Numbered from the stretch's first letter, positions 1-6,382 are shown. The stretch: DNA of 7,143 nt from Chloroflexota bacterium (GCA_024648655.1 JAGGDZ010000301.1:1-7143), one strand, 5' to 3'. Made by a program: numbers and translations. The notes: generated by a model not told the origin, from the letters alone.

Positions 1-19
1 GTCTGAGGGGGCAGTTTCT

Positions 20-709
20 TTAGTCAGTTTTTGCGGCGGCGCTCTCAATGGCGTCCAGGCTACTCCACTTGATAGCAAGTCCAAACTTCCTGCCGAAGAC
101 TCGCGCCACCACCGGCAGTACATCGGACACTTCAACCTCACGTCCCAATTCCCGCGCCATTGAGGTAACCTGCGCGCCGGGCATGCCGCATGGGATGATG
201 TGCGCGAAGTATGACAGGTCGGGGCTTACATTGAGTGCGAAGCCGTGCATTGTTACGTGGCGGCTCACACGCACGCCGATGGCTGCTATCTTCGCGTCGT
301 CCAGCCAGACACCGGTTGGCTTACCTTCGGTGTGAGCGTGGATCCTGTATTCGGCGAGCGCGGCAATAAGCGTTCGCTCAAGCGTCCCCACGTATTCACG
401 CACGCCGCCACCCCAGCGCCGAAGGTTAACTATAGGATAGCCAATAAGCTGTCCGGGACCGTGATATGTCGTCTCCCCGCCCCTGTCAGTGATATGAGTC
501 TCGGCATTCAGACGCTTGAGCACAGCAGAAGAGGCGAGGATGTCGGATTGCTTGCCTCTGCGCCCCAGCGTATAGACGTGCGGGTGATCCAATAGAAGTA
601 AGAGGTTGGGCAGTTCGCCGGCAACGACCCGTGAATGCAGGCGGCGCTGCAATTCGTAGGCAGTCTGAAAGTCAAGGGTGCCGAGCGACAAGACGAAGCA
701 GGCGTTCAT
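20..709 (-). CDS. lipB: Octanoyl-[acyl carrier protein]:protein N-octanoyltransferase (LipB)
   Basis: LipB moves the octanoyl group from octanoyl-ACP to a specific lysine of lipoyl domains; LipA then inserts sulfur to give lipoate. It is a cytoplasmic enzyme. The 229-residue protein is of normal family length and complete, ending in TAA. The family signature RGGETTYHGPGQ lies at residues 76-87. The expected catalytic lysine is K140 (in KIAAIGVR), followed by H155-G156 and the catalytic cysteine C174 in IIPCG. These residues are seen; their roles come from the family. The ATG follows the E2 stop codon with no spacer, and a weak SD-like GGAA lies about 8 nt upstream inside the E2 gene, so translation is probably coupled to E2. 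Its likely substrate is the lipoyl domain of that E2, though LipB normally serves every lipoyl protein in the cell. It is the last operon gene visible; lipA is not in the window. Confidence 0.96.
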   Translation of the reverse strand: MNACFVLSLGTLDFQTAYELQRRLHSRVVAGELPNLLLLLDHPHVYTLGRRGKQSDILASSAVLKRLNAETHITDRGGETTYHGPGQLIGYPIVNLRRWGGGVREYVGTLERTLIAALAEYRIHAHTEGKPTGVWLDDAKIAAIGVRVSRHVTMHGFALNVSPDLSYFAHIIPCGMPGAQVTSMARELGREVEVSDVLPVVARVFGRKFGLAIKWSSLDAIESAAAKTD

Positions 710-2041
710 CTAGTATATTCCGGTGTCATCGGAGATCGCTTCCAGACGCTGCTTGACTCCATTGGCGAACTCTGAGGCTTCCGCGCCGTCCATGATGCGG
801 TGGTCGAACGTGAGGCAGATGTTCATCATGGAGCGAATGCCGATTGCGTCTCCAATTACGACAGGGCGTTTCAATATCGCTTCAGTGGTGAGAATCGCAG
901 CCTGAGGATGGTTGATGATGGGCTGAGAAGCGATTGAGCCGAGCGCACCGGTATTGTTCAGGGTGAATGTGCCGCCCTGCACGTCTTCCACGCCGAGCTT
1001 GCCCTGCCGAGCGCGCGTGGTCAGGTCGGCGGCGCGCGCCGCTATGCCCGCGACGCTGAGAGTGTCGGCGTCTTGCAGCACAGGCACTACCAGTCCGTCG
1101 GGCGCAGCCACCGCAATGCCGATGTTGATGCGCTTCTTCAGTATGATGACATTCTCGCCCCACGACGAGTTGAGCAGCGGGTTCTCGCGCAGGGACTCCG
1201 CGACTGCCTTGACCACGAAGTGCAGATATGTCAGGTTGACGCCCTCGCGCTGCATAAACTCATCCTTGAGCGCCTCTCTTCTGCGGACCAGGCCGCTTAC
1301 ATCGACTTCTGTGATTGACCACGCAGTGGGAATCTCCGACGCGCTGCGCTTCATGTTCGCGGCAATCATGCGGCGCACAGGGGACAGCGGAAGCCGTTCC
1401 TCGTCTAAGTCGTCCAAAACGTCGGACTGCGCTGCCACAGGAGGAGCAGGCGCAGAGATAGCTACCGCTGCGTCAGCCCGGGATTCGATGTACACAAGCA
1501 CATCTTTGCGTGTAACGCGGCCGTTGATGCCTGTGCCGTCAACCTGCTCCAGGTCTATGCCGTGTTCATTTGCGAGTCGCTGCACCGCCGGGGAATAGCG
1601 CCTGCGACGACGACTTTCGGGCGAAGTGTCGGAGGTCGGCTCGTTCTGAGAGGAGAAGCCGACCACATTGCCGGAGCCGGTAGGACCGACGGGCGCAACA
1701 TCCTTCAGAAGGACGCCAATACGGTCGGCAGCTTGCAGCTGTTTGGATGCCTGAGGAGGAGATTCGGCGGGAGGAGCCGGCTCAACAGCATCTGCCGTCC
1801 GAATGGATGCGATAGGCGCGCCCATAGGAAGCGTCTGACCTTCTTCGGCGAGTATCTCTGTGACGACACCGGAGACGGGTGATGGGACTTCCATGCTCAC
1901 CTTATCCGTCAGCACTTCTACGAGGGGGTCGTATCGTTCCACGCTGTCGCCCACTTGCTTGAACCACTGGACGATAGTGCCTTCGGTGACGGATTCGCCG
2001 ACTTGCGGCAGCTCTATTATCATAGCTTTACCCTTGGGCAT
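710..2041 (-). CDS. Dihydrolipoamide acyltransferase, E2 of a branched-chain-type 2-oxoacid dehydrogenase
   Basis: E2 is the core of the complex. Its lipoyl arm takes the acyl group from E1 and the C-terminal domain passes it to CoA. Domains in order in 443 residues: lipoyl domain (about 7-82) with lipoyl lysine K47 in TDKVSME; a Pro/Ala/Ser-rich linker; an E3/E1-binding peripheral domain (about 148-182, RYSPAVQRLANEHGID); a second linker; and the acyltransferase domain (about 215-440). The catalytic HxxxDG motif is intact (H414, D418, G419 in FDHRIMDGAEAS), as is FTLNNTGALGS at 359-369. There is one lipoyl domain only. Five arginines in a row (144-148) precede the binding domain. The start is ambiguous: the listed ATG and an in-frame ATG six codons later each have an SD-like AAGG about 7 nt upstream, and most relatives begin near the second. 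It follows E1 beta by 55 bp and abuts lipB. The branched-chain substrate is inferred mainly from the E1 subunits. Confidence 0.94.
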   Translation of the reverse strand: MPKGKAMIIELPQVGESVTEGTIVQWFKQVGDSVERYDPLVEVLTDKVSMEVPSPVSGVVTEILAEEGQTLPMGAPIASIRTADAVEPAPPAESPPQASKQLQAADRIGVLLKDVAPVGPTGSGNVVGFSSQNEPTSDTSPESRRRRRYSPAVQRLANEHGIDLEQVDGTGINGRVTRKDVLVYIESRADAAVAISAPAPPVAAQSDVLDDLDEERLPLSPVRRMIAANMKRSASEIPTAWSITEVDVSGLVRRREALKDEFMQREGVNLTYLHFVVKAVAESLRENPLLNSSWGENVIILKKRINIGIAVAAPDGLVVPVLQDADTLSVAGIAARAADLTTRARQGKLGVEDVQGGTFTLNNTGALGSIASQPIINHPQAAILTTEAILKRPVVIGDAIGIRSMMNICLTFDHRIMDGAEASEFANGVKQRLEAISDDTGIY

Positions 2042-2045
2042 GACT

Positions 2046-2067
2046 TTACCTTCGGCTTACCTTCGGC
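2046..2067 (-). repeat. 11-bp perfect tandem duplication carrying the E2 ribosome binding site
   Basis: On the plus strand TTACCTTCGGC occurs twice without a gap (2046-2056 and 2057-2067). On the coding strand this gives two copies of GCCGAAGGTAA just upstream of the E2 start, so the SD-like GAAGG core is duplicated. The proximal copy is about 7 nt from the first ATG. A further AAGGG inside codons 3-4 is placed for the second in-frame ATG. Confidence 0.75.
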
Positions 2068-2096
2068 ATCACACCACTCCAGCATCCCATGCCCCG

Positions 2097-3080
2097 CTAG
2101 TACGCCGCCAATCGGCGTATGGCGTCTGCAATCTTGGTCGAGTCGAGCATATAAAGCGCCTCCAGTGGCGGGCTGAAGGGCATGGCAGGTACTTCGGGGC
2201 CGGCAAGCCGCCTGACGGGAGCATCGAGGTACTCGAAAGCATCTTCGGCTATCGTGGCAGCGACCTCGCCGCCGATGCCCCCTACTTTGTTATCCTCATG
2301 CACGACCAGCGCCTTGCCGGTCTTCATCGTGGATTCCAGCACGCATGCCAGGTCCATAGGGCGCAGGGTACGCAGATCAACGATCTCCACATCGATGCCT
2401 TCGCCTTCCAGAGTCTGCGCCGCCTCAAGGCAGTGGTGCACCATCAGTCCGTAGGTGAATACGGACACATCATCGCCCGCGCGCTTCACGTCCGCCTTGC
2501 CTATCGGGATCGTGTATTCCCCTTCAGGCACTTCGCCGCGCACCAGCCTGTAGGTGCGCTTGTGCTCCAAGAAAATCACGGGGTCGTCGTCCCGGATAGC
2601 GCTCTTAAGCAAGCCCTTGGCGTCATAAGGCGTCGCCGGCGTAATCACCTTGAGGCCGGGCGTATGGCAGAAGTAAGCCTCCGCCGACTGAGAGTGATAG
2701 AGCGCGCCGCGAACGCCGCCGCCCTCCGGGGCGCGCAGCACAAGCGGAACACTCAGCTTGCCGTTGCTGCCGTAGCGCGCCCGCGCCGCCTCGCCCACAA
2801 TCTGATTGAACACAGGCCAGATGAAGTCCGCGAACTGAATCTCCGCGATGGGTCGCATGCCGTGCATGGCGGCTCCCAGCGCCATTCCCGCGATGGACGA
2901 CTCGGCAATCGGCGTGTCTATGACGCGCTCCTCGCCAAACCGGTCAACGAAACCATCGGTCGCCAGGAATACGCCGCCGCGTATGCCAACATCTTCGCCG
3001 AGCACGAACACGCGCTCATCGCGCGCCATCTCTTCGCGCATCGCCTCGCGCACCGCTTCCAGCACATTCATCTCAGCCAT
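2097..3080 (-). CDS. 2-oxoacid dehydrogenase E1 component, beta subunit (branched-chain type)
   Basis: With the alpha subunit it forms the thiamine-diphosphate E1 heterotetramer that decarboxylates a 2-oxoacid and reductively acylates the E2 lipoyl arm. The 327 residues are full length for the family: an N-terminal pyrimidine-binding domain (about 3-180) and a C-terminal transketolase-like domain (about 195-320). Visible motifs are LGEDVGIRGGVF (27-38); PIAESSIAG with E60, the glutamate expected to activate the cofactor; FADFIWPVFNQIV; LYHSQSAEA with H129; and EHKRTYR. The GGVF, LYHSQS and EHKxxYR patterns favour the branched-chain 2-oxoacid class over pyruvate dehydrogenase; this is recognition, not a search. 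The ATG has AGGA 7 nt upstream. It lies 102 bp after E1 alpha and 55 bp before E2, consistent with one transcript. Confidence 0.94.
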   Translation of the reverse strand: MAEMNVLEAVREAMREEMARDERVFVLGEDVGIRGGVFLATDGFVDRFGEERVIDTPIAESSIAGMALGAAMHGMRPIAEIQFADFIWPVFNQIVGEAARARYGSNGKLSVPLVLRAPEGGGVRGALYHSQSAEAYFCHTPGLKVITPATPYDAKGLLKSAIRDDDPVIFLEHKRTYRLVRGEVPEGEYTIPIGKADVKRAGDDVSVFTYGLMVHHCLEAAQTLEGEGIDVEIVDLRTLRPMDLACVLESTMKTGKALVVHEDNKVGGIGGEVAATIAEDAFEYLDAPVRRLAGPEVPAMPFSPPLEALYMLDSTKIADAIRRLAAY

Positions 3081-3106
3081 ATTGATGTCCTGCCTATGGC
3101 GTTCTT

Positions 3107-3120
3107 GTGGTAGGTGGTAG
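3107..3120. repeat. 7-bp tandem duplication in the E1 alpha/E1 beta gap
   Basis: GTGGTAG occurs twice back to back. It is short enough to be chance alone, but it is listed because most intergenic gaps in this window carry a similar duplication. Confidence 0.4.
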
Positions 3121-3150
3121 TAAGACCCTGCGATCTAATCACCCACACCC

Positions 3151-3178
3151 TAGCCTTCCCCATCGATACTGAAGGAAC
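3151..3178 (+). repeat. Dispersed hairpin repeat, copy A
   Basis: This 28-bp element runs TAGCCTTCCC, CATCGA, a short variable stretch, then GAAGGAAC. About 24 positions match a second element at 4660-4688 in the same orientation. The ends can pair (CCTTC with GAAGG, loop about 12 nt). It lies inside the operon between the E1 alpha and E1 beta genes, so the mRNA carries its reverse complement. There is no T run after the stem, so it is not an obvious terminator. It is best described as a REP-like or MITE-remnant intergenic repeat; the family is not identified. Confidence 0.6.
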
Positions 3179-3182
3179 AACC

Positions 3183-4157
3183 TCAGCCCGCATACACATG
3201 CTGGAAAAAGTCATCGGTTTGCGGATAGTCTGCCGCCTCGACCGAATCGGTAACGGCGTTCACCTCGGCGCGCGCGTCGGCGTATAATCGCTCCTCTGCG
3301 GCACTATCCAGAATCCCCATTGCGGTAAGGCGCTCGCTGAACAGTTTCAAAGGGTCGCGCAACCGCGCCTCTTCGATTTCCTCGCGCGGTCGATAGCGCG
3401 TGTCGTCATCGTCGCTGGTGTGCGGCAAGTATCGCTCGACCCGCGCTTCGATCAGTGTGGGGCCGCCTCCGGCGCGCGCGCGCACCGCCGCTTCGGACAC
3501 CGCCTCATACACGGCAACCACATCGCACCCGTCGATGGAAATGCCGGGCATGCCGTAGCCTTCCGCGCGACTTGCGACGCTATCGATAGCCATCTGCCTA
3601 TGCTGCGGCACCGAAGTCGCGTACTTGTTGTTCTCGCACATGAATATGACAGGCAGGCTGTGTATCGCGGCGAAGTTCATAGCCTCGTGCGAATCTCCGA
3701 AGCTCGATGCGCCGTCGCCGAAATAGGCGATGACGATTGCGTCTTCCCGACGCATCCGAATCGCGAGCGCTGCGCCAACGGCTTGTGGGAGCTGCGTAGC
3801 GATCACATTCGACAGGTTGATGAGTCCCAGCTCAGGGTAGGCGCCGTGAGTGGGGAACTGGCGCGCACCGCTGAGTGGCTCACCGACCTTCGCCGTAAAG
3901 CCCAGCATAATCTCGCGCGGGGACATGCCCAGCGTGAGCATCACGGCGAGGTCGCGGTAGTAGATGTAGAATTGATCGGTTCCACGCCGCAGCGCGTAAA
4001 CGCTTCCAATCTGAGCCGCCTCATGCCCCTGCGAGGATGCCATGATAGCGGCCTTGCCCTGCCGGTTTAGCATCCAGATGCGCTCGTCCAACGTGCGCGA
4101 GAGCGCCATCTTGCCGTAAATTTCGAGCAGAGTTTCGTTGTTTAGCGCGTCTGCCAT
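3183..4157 (-). CDS. 2-oxoacid dehydrogenase E1 component, alpha subunit (branched-chain type)
   Basis: This subunit binds thiamine diphosphate and Mg2+ and, with E1 beta, decarboxylates branched 2-oxoacids from Val, Leu and Ile breakdown, feeding acyl-CoA formation. The protein has 324 residues. The cofactor motif starts at GDGASSFGD (147-155) and closes at ENNKYATS (N177). SSQGHEAAQIG (41-51), IYYRDLAVMLTLGMSP (65-80) and GARQFPTH (97-104) match the E1 alpha fold. YYRD, together with the loop SDDDDTRYRPREEIEE before DPL, is typical of branched-chain 2-oxoacid dehydrogenases. An acetoin or pyruvate enzyme is less likely. It is the first gene of the operon, with a strong promoter directly upstream. 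The ribosome binding site is weak (GGAA about 7 nt before the ATG). The next methionine, at residue 17, would remove conserved sequence, so the listed start is preferred. Confidence 0.94.
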   Translation of the reverse strand: MADALNNETLLEIYGKMALSRTLDERIWMLNRQGKAAIMASSQGHEAAQIGSVYALRRGTDQFYIYYRDLAVMLTLGMSPREIMLGFTAKVGEPLSGARQFPTHGAYPELGLINLSNVIATQLPQAVGAALAIRMRREDAIVIAYFGDGASSFGDSHEAMNFAAIHSLPVIFMCENNKYATSVPQHRQMAIDSVASRAEGYGMPGISIDGCDVVAVYEAVSEAAVRARAGGGPTLIEARVERYLPHTSDDDDTRYRPREEIEEARLRDPLKLFSERLTAMGILDSAAEERLYADARAEVNAVTDSVEAADYPQTDDFFQHVYAG

Positions 4158-4179
4158 AGGTCTATTCCGTAACTTCCAT

Positions 4180-4194
4180 CAAGGTCGCTCCTTG
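4180..4194 (-). other. Small hairpin at the predicted 5' end of the operon mRNA
   Basis: CAAGG and CCTTG form a perfect 5-bp stem with a 5-nt loop. The transcription start predicted from the promoter at 4200-4229 falls near 4193, which puts the hairpin at the extreme 5' end of the leader. It could stabilise the transcript; this is inference, and a stem this short may be chance. Confidence 0.3.
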
Positions 4195-4199
4195 CCTCA

Positions 4200-4229
4200 A
4201 TTATAAGAGCCGCCTCATCATCGCGTCAA
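4200..4229 (-). promoter_or_regulatory. Sigma-70-type promoter for the E1 alpha-E1 beta-E2-lipB operon
   Basis: Read on the minus strand, a -35 TTGACG (4229-4224, 5 of 6 consensus) is followed by an 18-bp spacer and a perfect -10 TATAAT (4205-4200). It points at the E1 alpha gene, with an expected start near 4193 and a leader of about 36 nt. The 12-bp repeat array ends 11 bp upstream of the -35 box. Confidence 0.72.
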
Positions 4230-4240
4230 AAGCTCTTCTT

Positions 4241-4287
4241 CATCCTGCCCATCATCCTGCCCATCATCCTGCCCATCATCCTGCCAT
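4241..4287. repeat. Four tandem copies of a 12-bp unit upstream of the operon promoter
   Basis: Three perfect copies of CATCCTGCCCAT (4241-4252, 4253-4264, 4265-4276) are followed by an 11-bp copy lacking one C (4277-4287). The array lies immediately upstream of the operon promoter. It may be a slippage-prone simple repeat or a set of direct-repeat binding sites; the sequence does not decide. Confidence 0.85.
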
Positions 4288-4292
4288 CGATA

Positions 4293-4618
4293 TTAGCCGC
4301 TTTCTCTCAGGCACAGGGCTACGGCAGTAACGACAGTGGACGTTGCGAGGCTTAGGCAGCCGCCAATTATGATGTCTAAATTATGATGTCTATCGGAACG
4401 AGGGGCACATGCCATTTTGCTATCATCACAAATATGGGGATGCCGTATGTGGCATACGCGGCGCAACCCAGAATGAAACTGTTCAGCAGCGTCCGTTCGG
4501 GTAGTCTGTCTGCACGGCGAGAAGGTTATAACAACTTCTGCGTGATGTAAAACGGCGCTTCGTAATCTCAGCGGCGTGGGCGTATAATGAGCACATGACA
4601 ACACCAACACTCCTATCC
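4293..4618. other. Non-coding stretch of the divergent intergenic region
   Basis: No convincing gene is seen on either strand. Open frames here cross the tandem repeats and look like no known protein. Two details stand out: a perfect 14-bp tandem duplication, AATTATGATGTCTA (4365-4378 and 4379-4392), and a 6-bp inverted repeat, CGTATG/CATACG (4444-4449 and 4453-4458), with a 3-nt loop and no T run after it. No tRNA or recognisable riboswitch is apparent by eye. Confidence 0.5.
4583..4588 (+). promoter_or_regulatory. Possible -10 box for the flavin oxidoreductase gene
   Basis: A perfect TATAAT lies 138 bp upstream of the oxidoreductase ATG on the same strand. The matching -35 region near 4560 is poor (about 3 of 6), so support is weak. 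If real, the leader would contain the 18-bp duplication and the hairpin element. Confidence 0.3.
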
Positions 4619-4653
4619 TTTGCACTTGCGTAGGCATTTGCACTTGCGTAGGC
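4619..4653. repeat. 18-bp tandem duplication
   Basis: TTTGCACTTGCGTAGGC occurs at 4619-4635 and 4637-4653, separated by one A, giving an 18-bp period. It is non-coding on both strands as far as can be seen. Confidence 0.8.
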
Positions 4654-4659
4654 CGAGGA

Positions 4660-4704
4660 TAGCCTTCCCTCATCGAATGGGAAGGAACGGAATGGGAAGG
4701 AACG
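4660..4704 (+). repeat. Dispersed hairpin repeat, copy B, with a duplicated right arm
   Basis: Copy B (4660-4688) matches the element at 3151-3178 at about 24 positions. Its arms are perfect: CCTTCCC (4663-4669) pairs with GGGAAGG (4679-4685) over a 9-nt loop. The right arm is part of a 15-bp tandem duplication, GAATGGGAAGGAACG (4675-4689 and 4690-4704), so a second GGGAAGG (4694-4700) could compete for the single left arm. It ends 22 bp before the oxidoreductase ATG. Confidence 0.65.
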
Positions 4705-4726
4705 CGCCAATCGAAAAGAGTAAGTT

Positions 4727-5764
4727 ATGAAATTCGCACTTATTACACATCTGCCGTGGCCCGAGGACACCAATGCGCGCAACATCGTGGAGCAGACGAT
4801 AGAGGATGTCGCTCTGGGCGAAGAGCTTGGCTTCCACAGCGCTTGGTTCGCGGAGCACCACTTTACGCGCTATGGTATAGGCTCTTCCGTGCTTGTGTTC
4901 GCCGGCGCGATTGCCGCGCGCACCAGCAAGATTCGGCTGGGCACGGCAGTGTTGGTTCCTCCGCTGCACAACCCCATTCGCCTCGCCGAGGACACTGCCA
5001 CGCTCGATCTCATCAGCAACGGCAGGCTGGATGCAGGCTTCGGGCGCGGCGCTTCCAAGAGCGAGTTCACGCCCTATGGCGTGGACCACAGCGACACGCA
5101 GGCGAGTTTCCAAGAGTCCGTCAACATGATTCGCGGCATGTGGACCACGCCGGAGTACACGCACAAGGGGCAGTTCTACAGCGTGCAGCAAGCGAACCTT
5201 GTGCCGCAACCGGTGCAGCGACCACACCCGCCCATATACATCGCCGCAACGCGCACGCCGGAGACGCTTGAGTTCGCCGTGAAGAACGGCTTTCCCACTA
5301 TGATTGGCTTGACCGTGGACAACGCGCCGGCAATCGAGCTTTGCCACCGGTACGCAGCGATGTCCGCTGAAGCGGGGCACAACGTAACCACGGCAGACAT
5401 TCCCTTCTTCCGATACACATACCTCGCGGAGACAGAAGAGAAGGCGCGAAGCGAAGCGTATAAGTCGCTGAACTGGGTCATAGACTTGCTGCAATGGCGC
5501 GGCACGCTCAACGGCGCAAGCGAGGCGTCGCACAGCATCGACGAATGGCGGAGGACGCGCGCCAAGCCGTCCTTGACGTTCGACCATGTCGCGGAACATC
5601 GATCCATCATCGGCACGCCGGAGCAGTGCGTGAAGAAAATCAAGGCGCTGCAGGCGCAGGGCATCGAGTACTTCGGATGCAACTTCGCGTTCGGTGGAAT
5701 GCCCCGAAACAAGGTCAAGACCGCCATGCGTCTGTTCGCGAAAGAGGTTATGCCGCAGTTCTAA
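4727..5764 (+). CDS. LLM-class flavin-dependent oxidoreductase (bacterial luciferase-like)
   Basis: This is a member of the luciferase-like TIM-barrel superfamily, whose enzymes use reduced FMN or F420 to oxidise small substrates, usually in the cytoplasm. The 345-residue length is typical. Seen in sequence: the N-terminal barrel strand MKFALITH; WFAEHHF (40-46), the superfamily EHHF motif; RLGTAVLVPPLHNPIRLAED (70-89); LDLISNGRLDAGFGRGAS (93-110); the middle segment QPVQRPHPPIYIAA; and the C-terminal GTPEQCVKKIKALQAQGIEY. The substrate cannot be read from the sequence, and FMN versus F420 is undecided. The ATG has a modest AAGAG about 6 nt upstream and agrees with the usual N-terminus. It is divergent from the dehydrogenase operon and has no obvious partner; a separate flavin reductase is not in the window. 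It is followed by a 165-bp gap. Confidence 0.93.
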   Translation: MKFALITHLPWPEDTNARNIVEQTIEDVALGEELGFHSAWFAEHHFTRYGIGSSVLVFAGAIAARTSKIRLGTAVLVPPLHNPIRLAEDTATLDLISNGRLDAGFGRGASKSEFTPYGVDHSDTQASFQESVNMIRGMWTTPEYTHKGQFYSVQQANLVPQPVQRPHPPIYIAATRTPETLEFAVKNGFPTMIGLTVDNAPAIELCHRYAAMSAEAGHNVTTADIPFFRYTYLAETEEKARSEAYKSLNWVIDLLQWRGTLNGASEASHSIDEWRRTRAKPSLTFDHVAEHRSIIGTPEQCVKKIKALQAQGIEYFGCNFAFGGMPRNKVKTAMRLFAKEVMPQF

Positions 5765-5858
5765 GGATGACAAAGGGTTGCAAGTATTATGAGCTTTATA
5801 TTATCTTATACTTTCATTAAGTGAAAACCAATGAATTTGTGGAGTTTTAGTTAGCAGG

Positions 5859-5880
5859 GCGGTAGTGAGGTTACTGCCGC
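5859..5880 (+). other. Stem-loop in the leader of the small membrane protein gene
   Basis: GCGGTAGT (5859-5866) can pair with ACTGCCGC (5873-5880) across a 6-nt loop, giving 8 bp with one G-U pair. There is no U run after it, so an intrinsic terminator is unlikely. The DNA before it (about 5785-5820) is AT-rich, with loose -10 look-alikes such as TATACT at 5807 but no well-spaced -35 box. Confidence 0.35.
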
Positions 5881-5929
5881 AACTCGGAATCCACAATCGG
5901 CAGCAAAGTATTCTAAGGGGTAAGAGCTT

Positions 5930-6370
5930 ATGCGTATCTCAGATATACAGCGCGAATTCATATTGGTGGATTACAAGACAAAACACTTGGAGTTCATTCA
6001 GCAGGGGATAGACCGCATGGGGAACAACTCCATCCTGCTGAAGGGTTGGACGATCATTCTCTCCGCAACGATATTAGGGCTGTTCGCCGAGCAGGCGAAC
6101 ACGACTATAGTCGCTATTGTCGTATGCGCGCCCGTGATAGGCTTCTGGGTTTTGGATGGCTTCTTCATATCGCAGCAGCGCCTCCATCGCGCGCTTCACA
6201 ACTATGTGCGAAACCTGCCCGAGGAAGAGGTCGATTTCTCTATGGACACCAGCGAACAAGAGCGAGACCCGCAAAACGGGCTGGTCAATTCAATGATTCG
6301 GTCGCACCTGGTTCTGTTTTACATTCCACTGCTGATAGTAGTCTTAGCTCTAGGAGTCGTAGCCGGATAG
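5930..6370 (+). CDS. Small three-helix membrane protein of unknown function
   Basis: The protein has 146 residues. An N-terminal amphipathic region contains KHLEFIQQGIDRMGNNS (18-34), then LLKGW leads into helix 1 (about 38-53). Helix 2 (about 59-80) ends in FWVLDGFF. A charged segment follows, with QQRLHRALHNYVR (82-94) and EEEVDFSMDTSEQE (98-111). Helix 3 (about 126-145) closes the protein. The combination HLEFIQxxIxRM, NSxLLKGW and FWxLDGFF is one I recall from a widespread family of uncharacterised 150-180 residue bacterial membrane proteins, some possibly near defence genes; I cannot name the family or confirm that. No signal peptide or catalytic motif is visible. The start is well supported by AAGGGG (5915-5920), 9 nt before the ATG. 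Codon use resembles that of its neighbours. No function is assigned. Confidence 0.85.
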   Translation: MRISDIQREFILVDYKTKHLEFIQQGIDRMGNNSILLKGWTIILSATILGLFAEQANTTIVAIVVCAPVIGFWVLDGFFISQQRLHRALHNYVRNLPEEEVDFSMDTSEQERDPQNGLVNSMIRSHLVLFYIPLLIVVLALGVVAG

Positions 6371-6382
6371 CCGGTGGTCAGT

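Noticed and set aside
954..1598. A 214-codon plus-strand open frame inside E2
   Set aside because: Ser/Arg/Thr-rich antisense shadow of the acyltransferase domain, with no independent evidence.
1860..3113. A 417-codon plus-strand open frame across the E2/E1 beta region
   Set aside because: It is antisense to two genes with intact catalytic motifs, crosses their intergenic gap and has Arg/His-rich composition with no domain pattern.
4241..4287. The 12-bp repeat array as a CRISPR or plasmid iteron origin
   Set aside because: There are no spacers between units, so it is not CRISPR. There is no initiator gene, DnaA box cluster or adjacent AT-rich unwinding region to support an origin.
4444..4458. 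CGTATG/CATACG inverted repeat as a terminator or operator
   Set aside because: Only 6 bp with a 3-nt loop, no U run, and no clear promoter overlap; chance is likely.
4293..4673. A 126-codon minus-strand open frame in the divergent intergenic region
   Set aside because: It spans the 14-bp and 18-bp tandem duplications, has no ribosome binding site I can see and no familiar motif. Its N-terminal PTQVQ repeat is just the translated duplication.
4670..5773. A 367-codon open frame on the minus strand, antisense to the flavin oxidoreductase gene
   Set aside because: It overlaps the oxidoreductase gene almost completely, has no recognisable motif and is Arg/Leu/Val-rich in the manner of a codon-bias shadow. 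The plus-strand protein has clear family motifs.
5859..5880. An intrinsic terminator for the oxidoreductase gene
   Set aside because: The stem is plausible but no U run follows, and it lies nearly 100 bp beyond the stop codon, close to the next gene.
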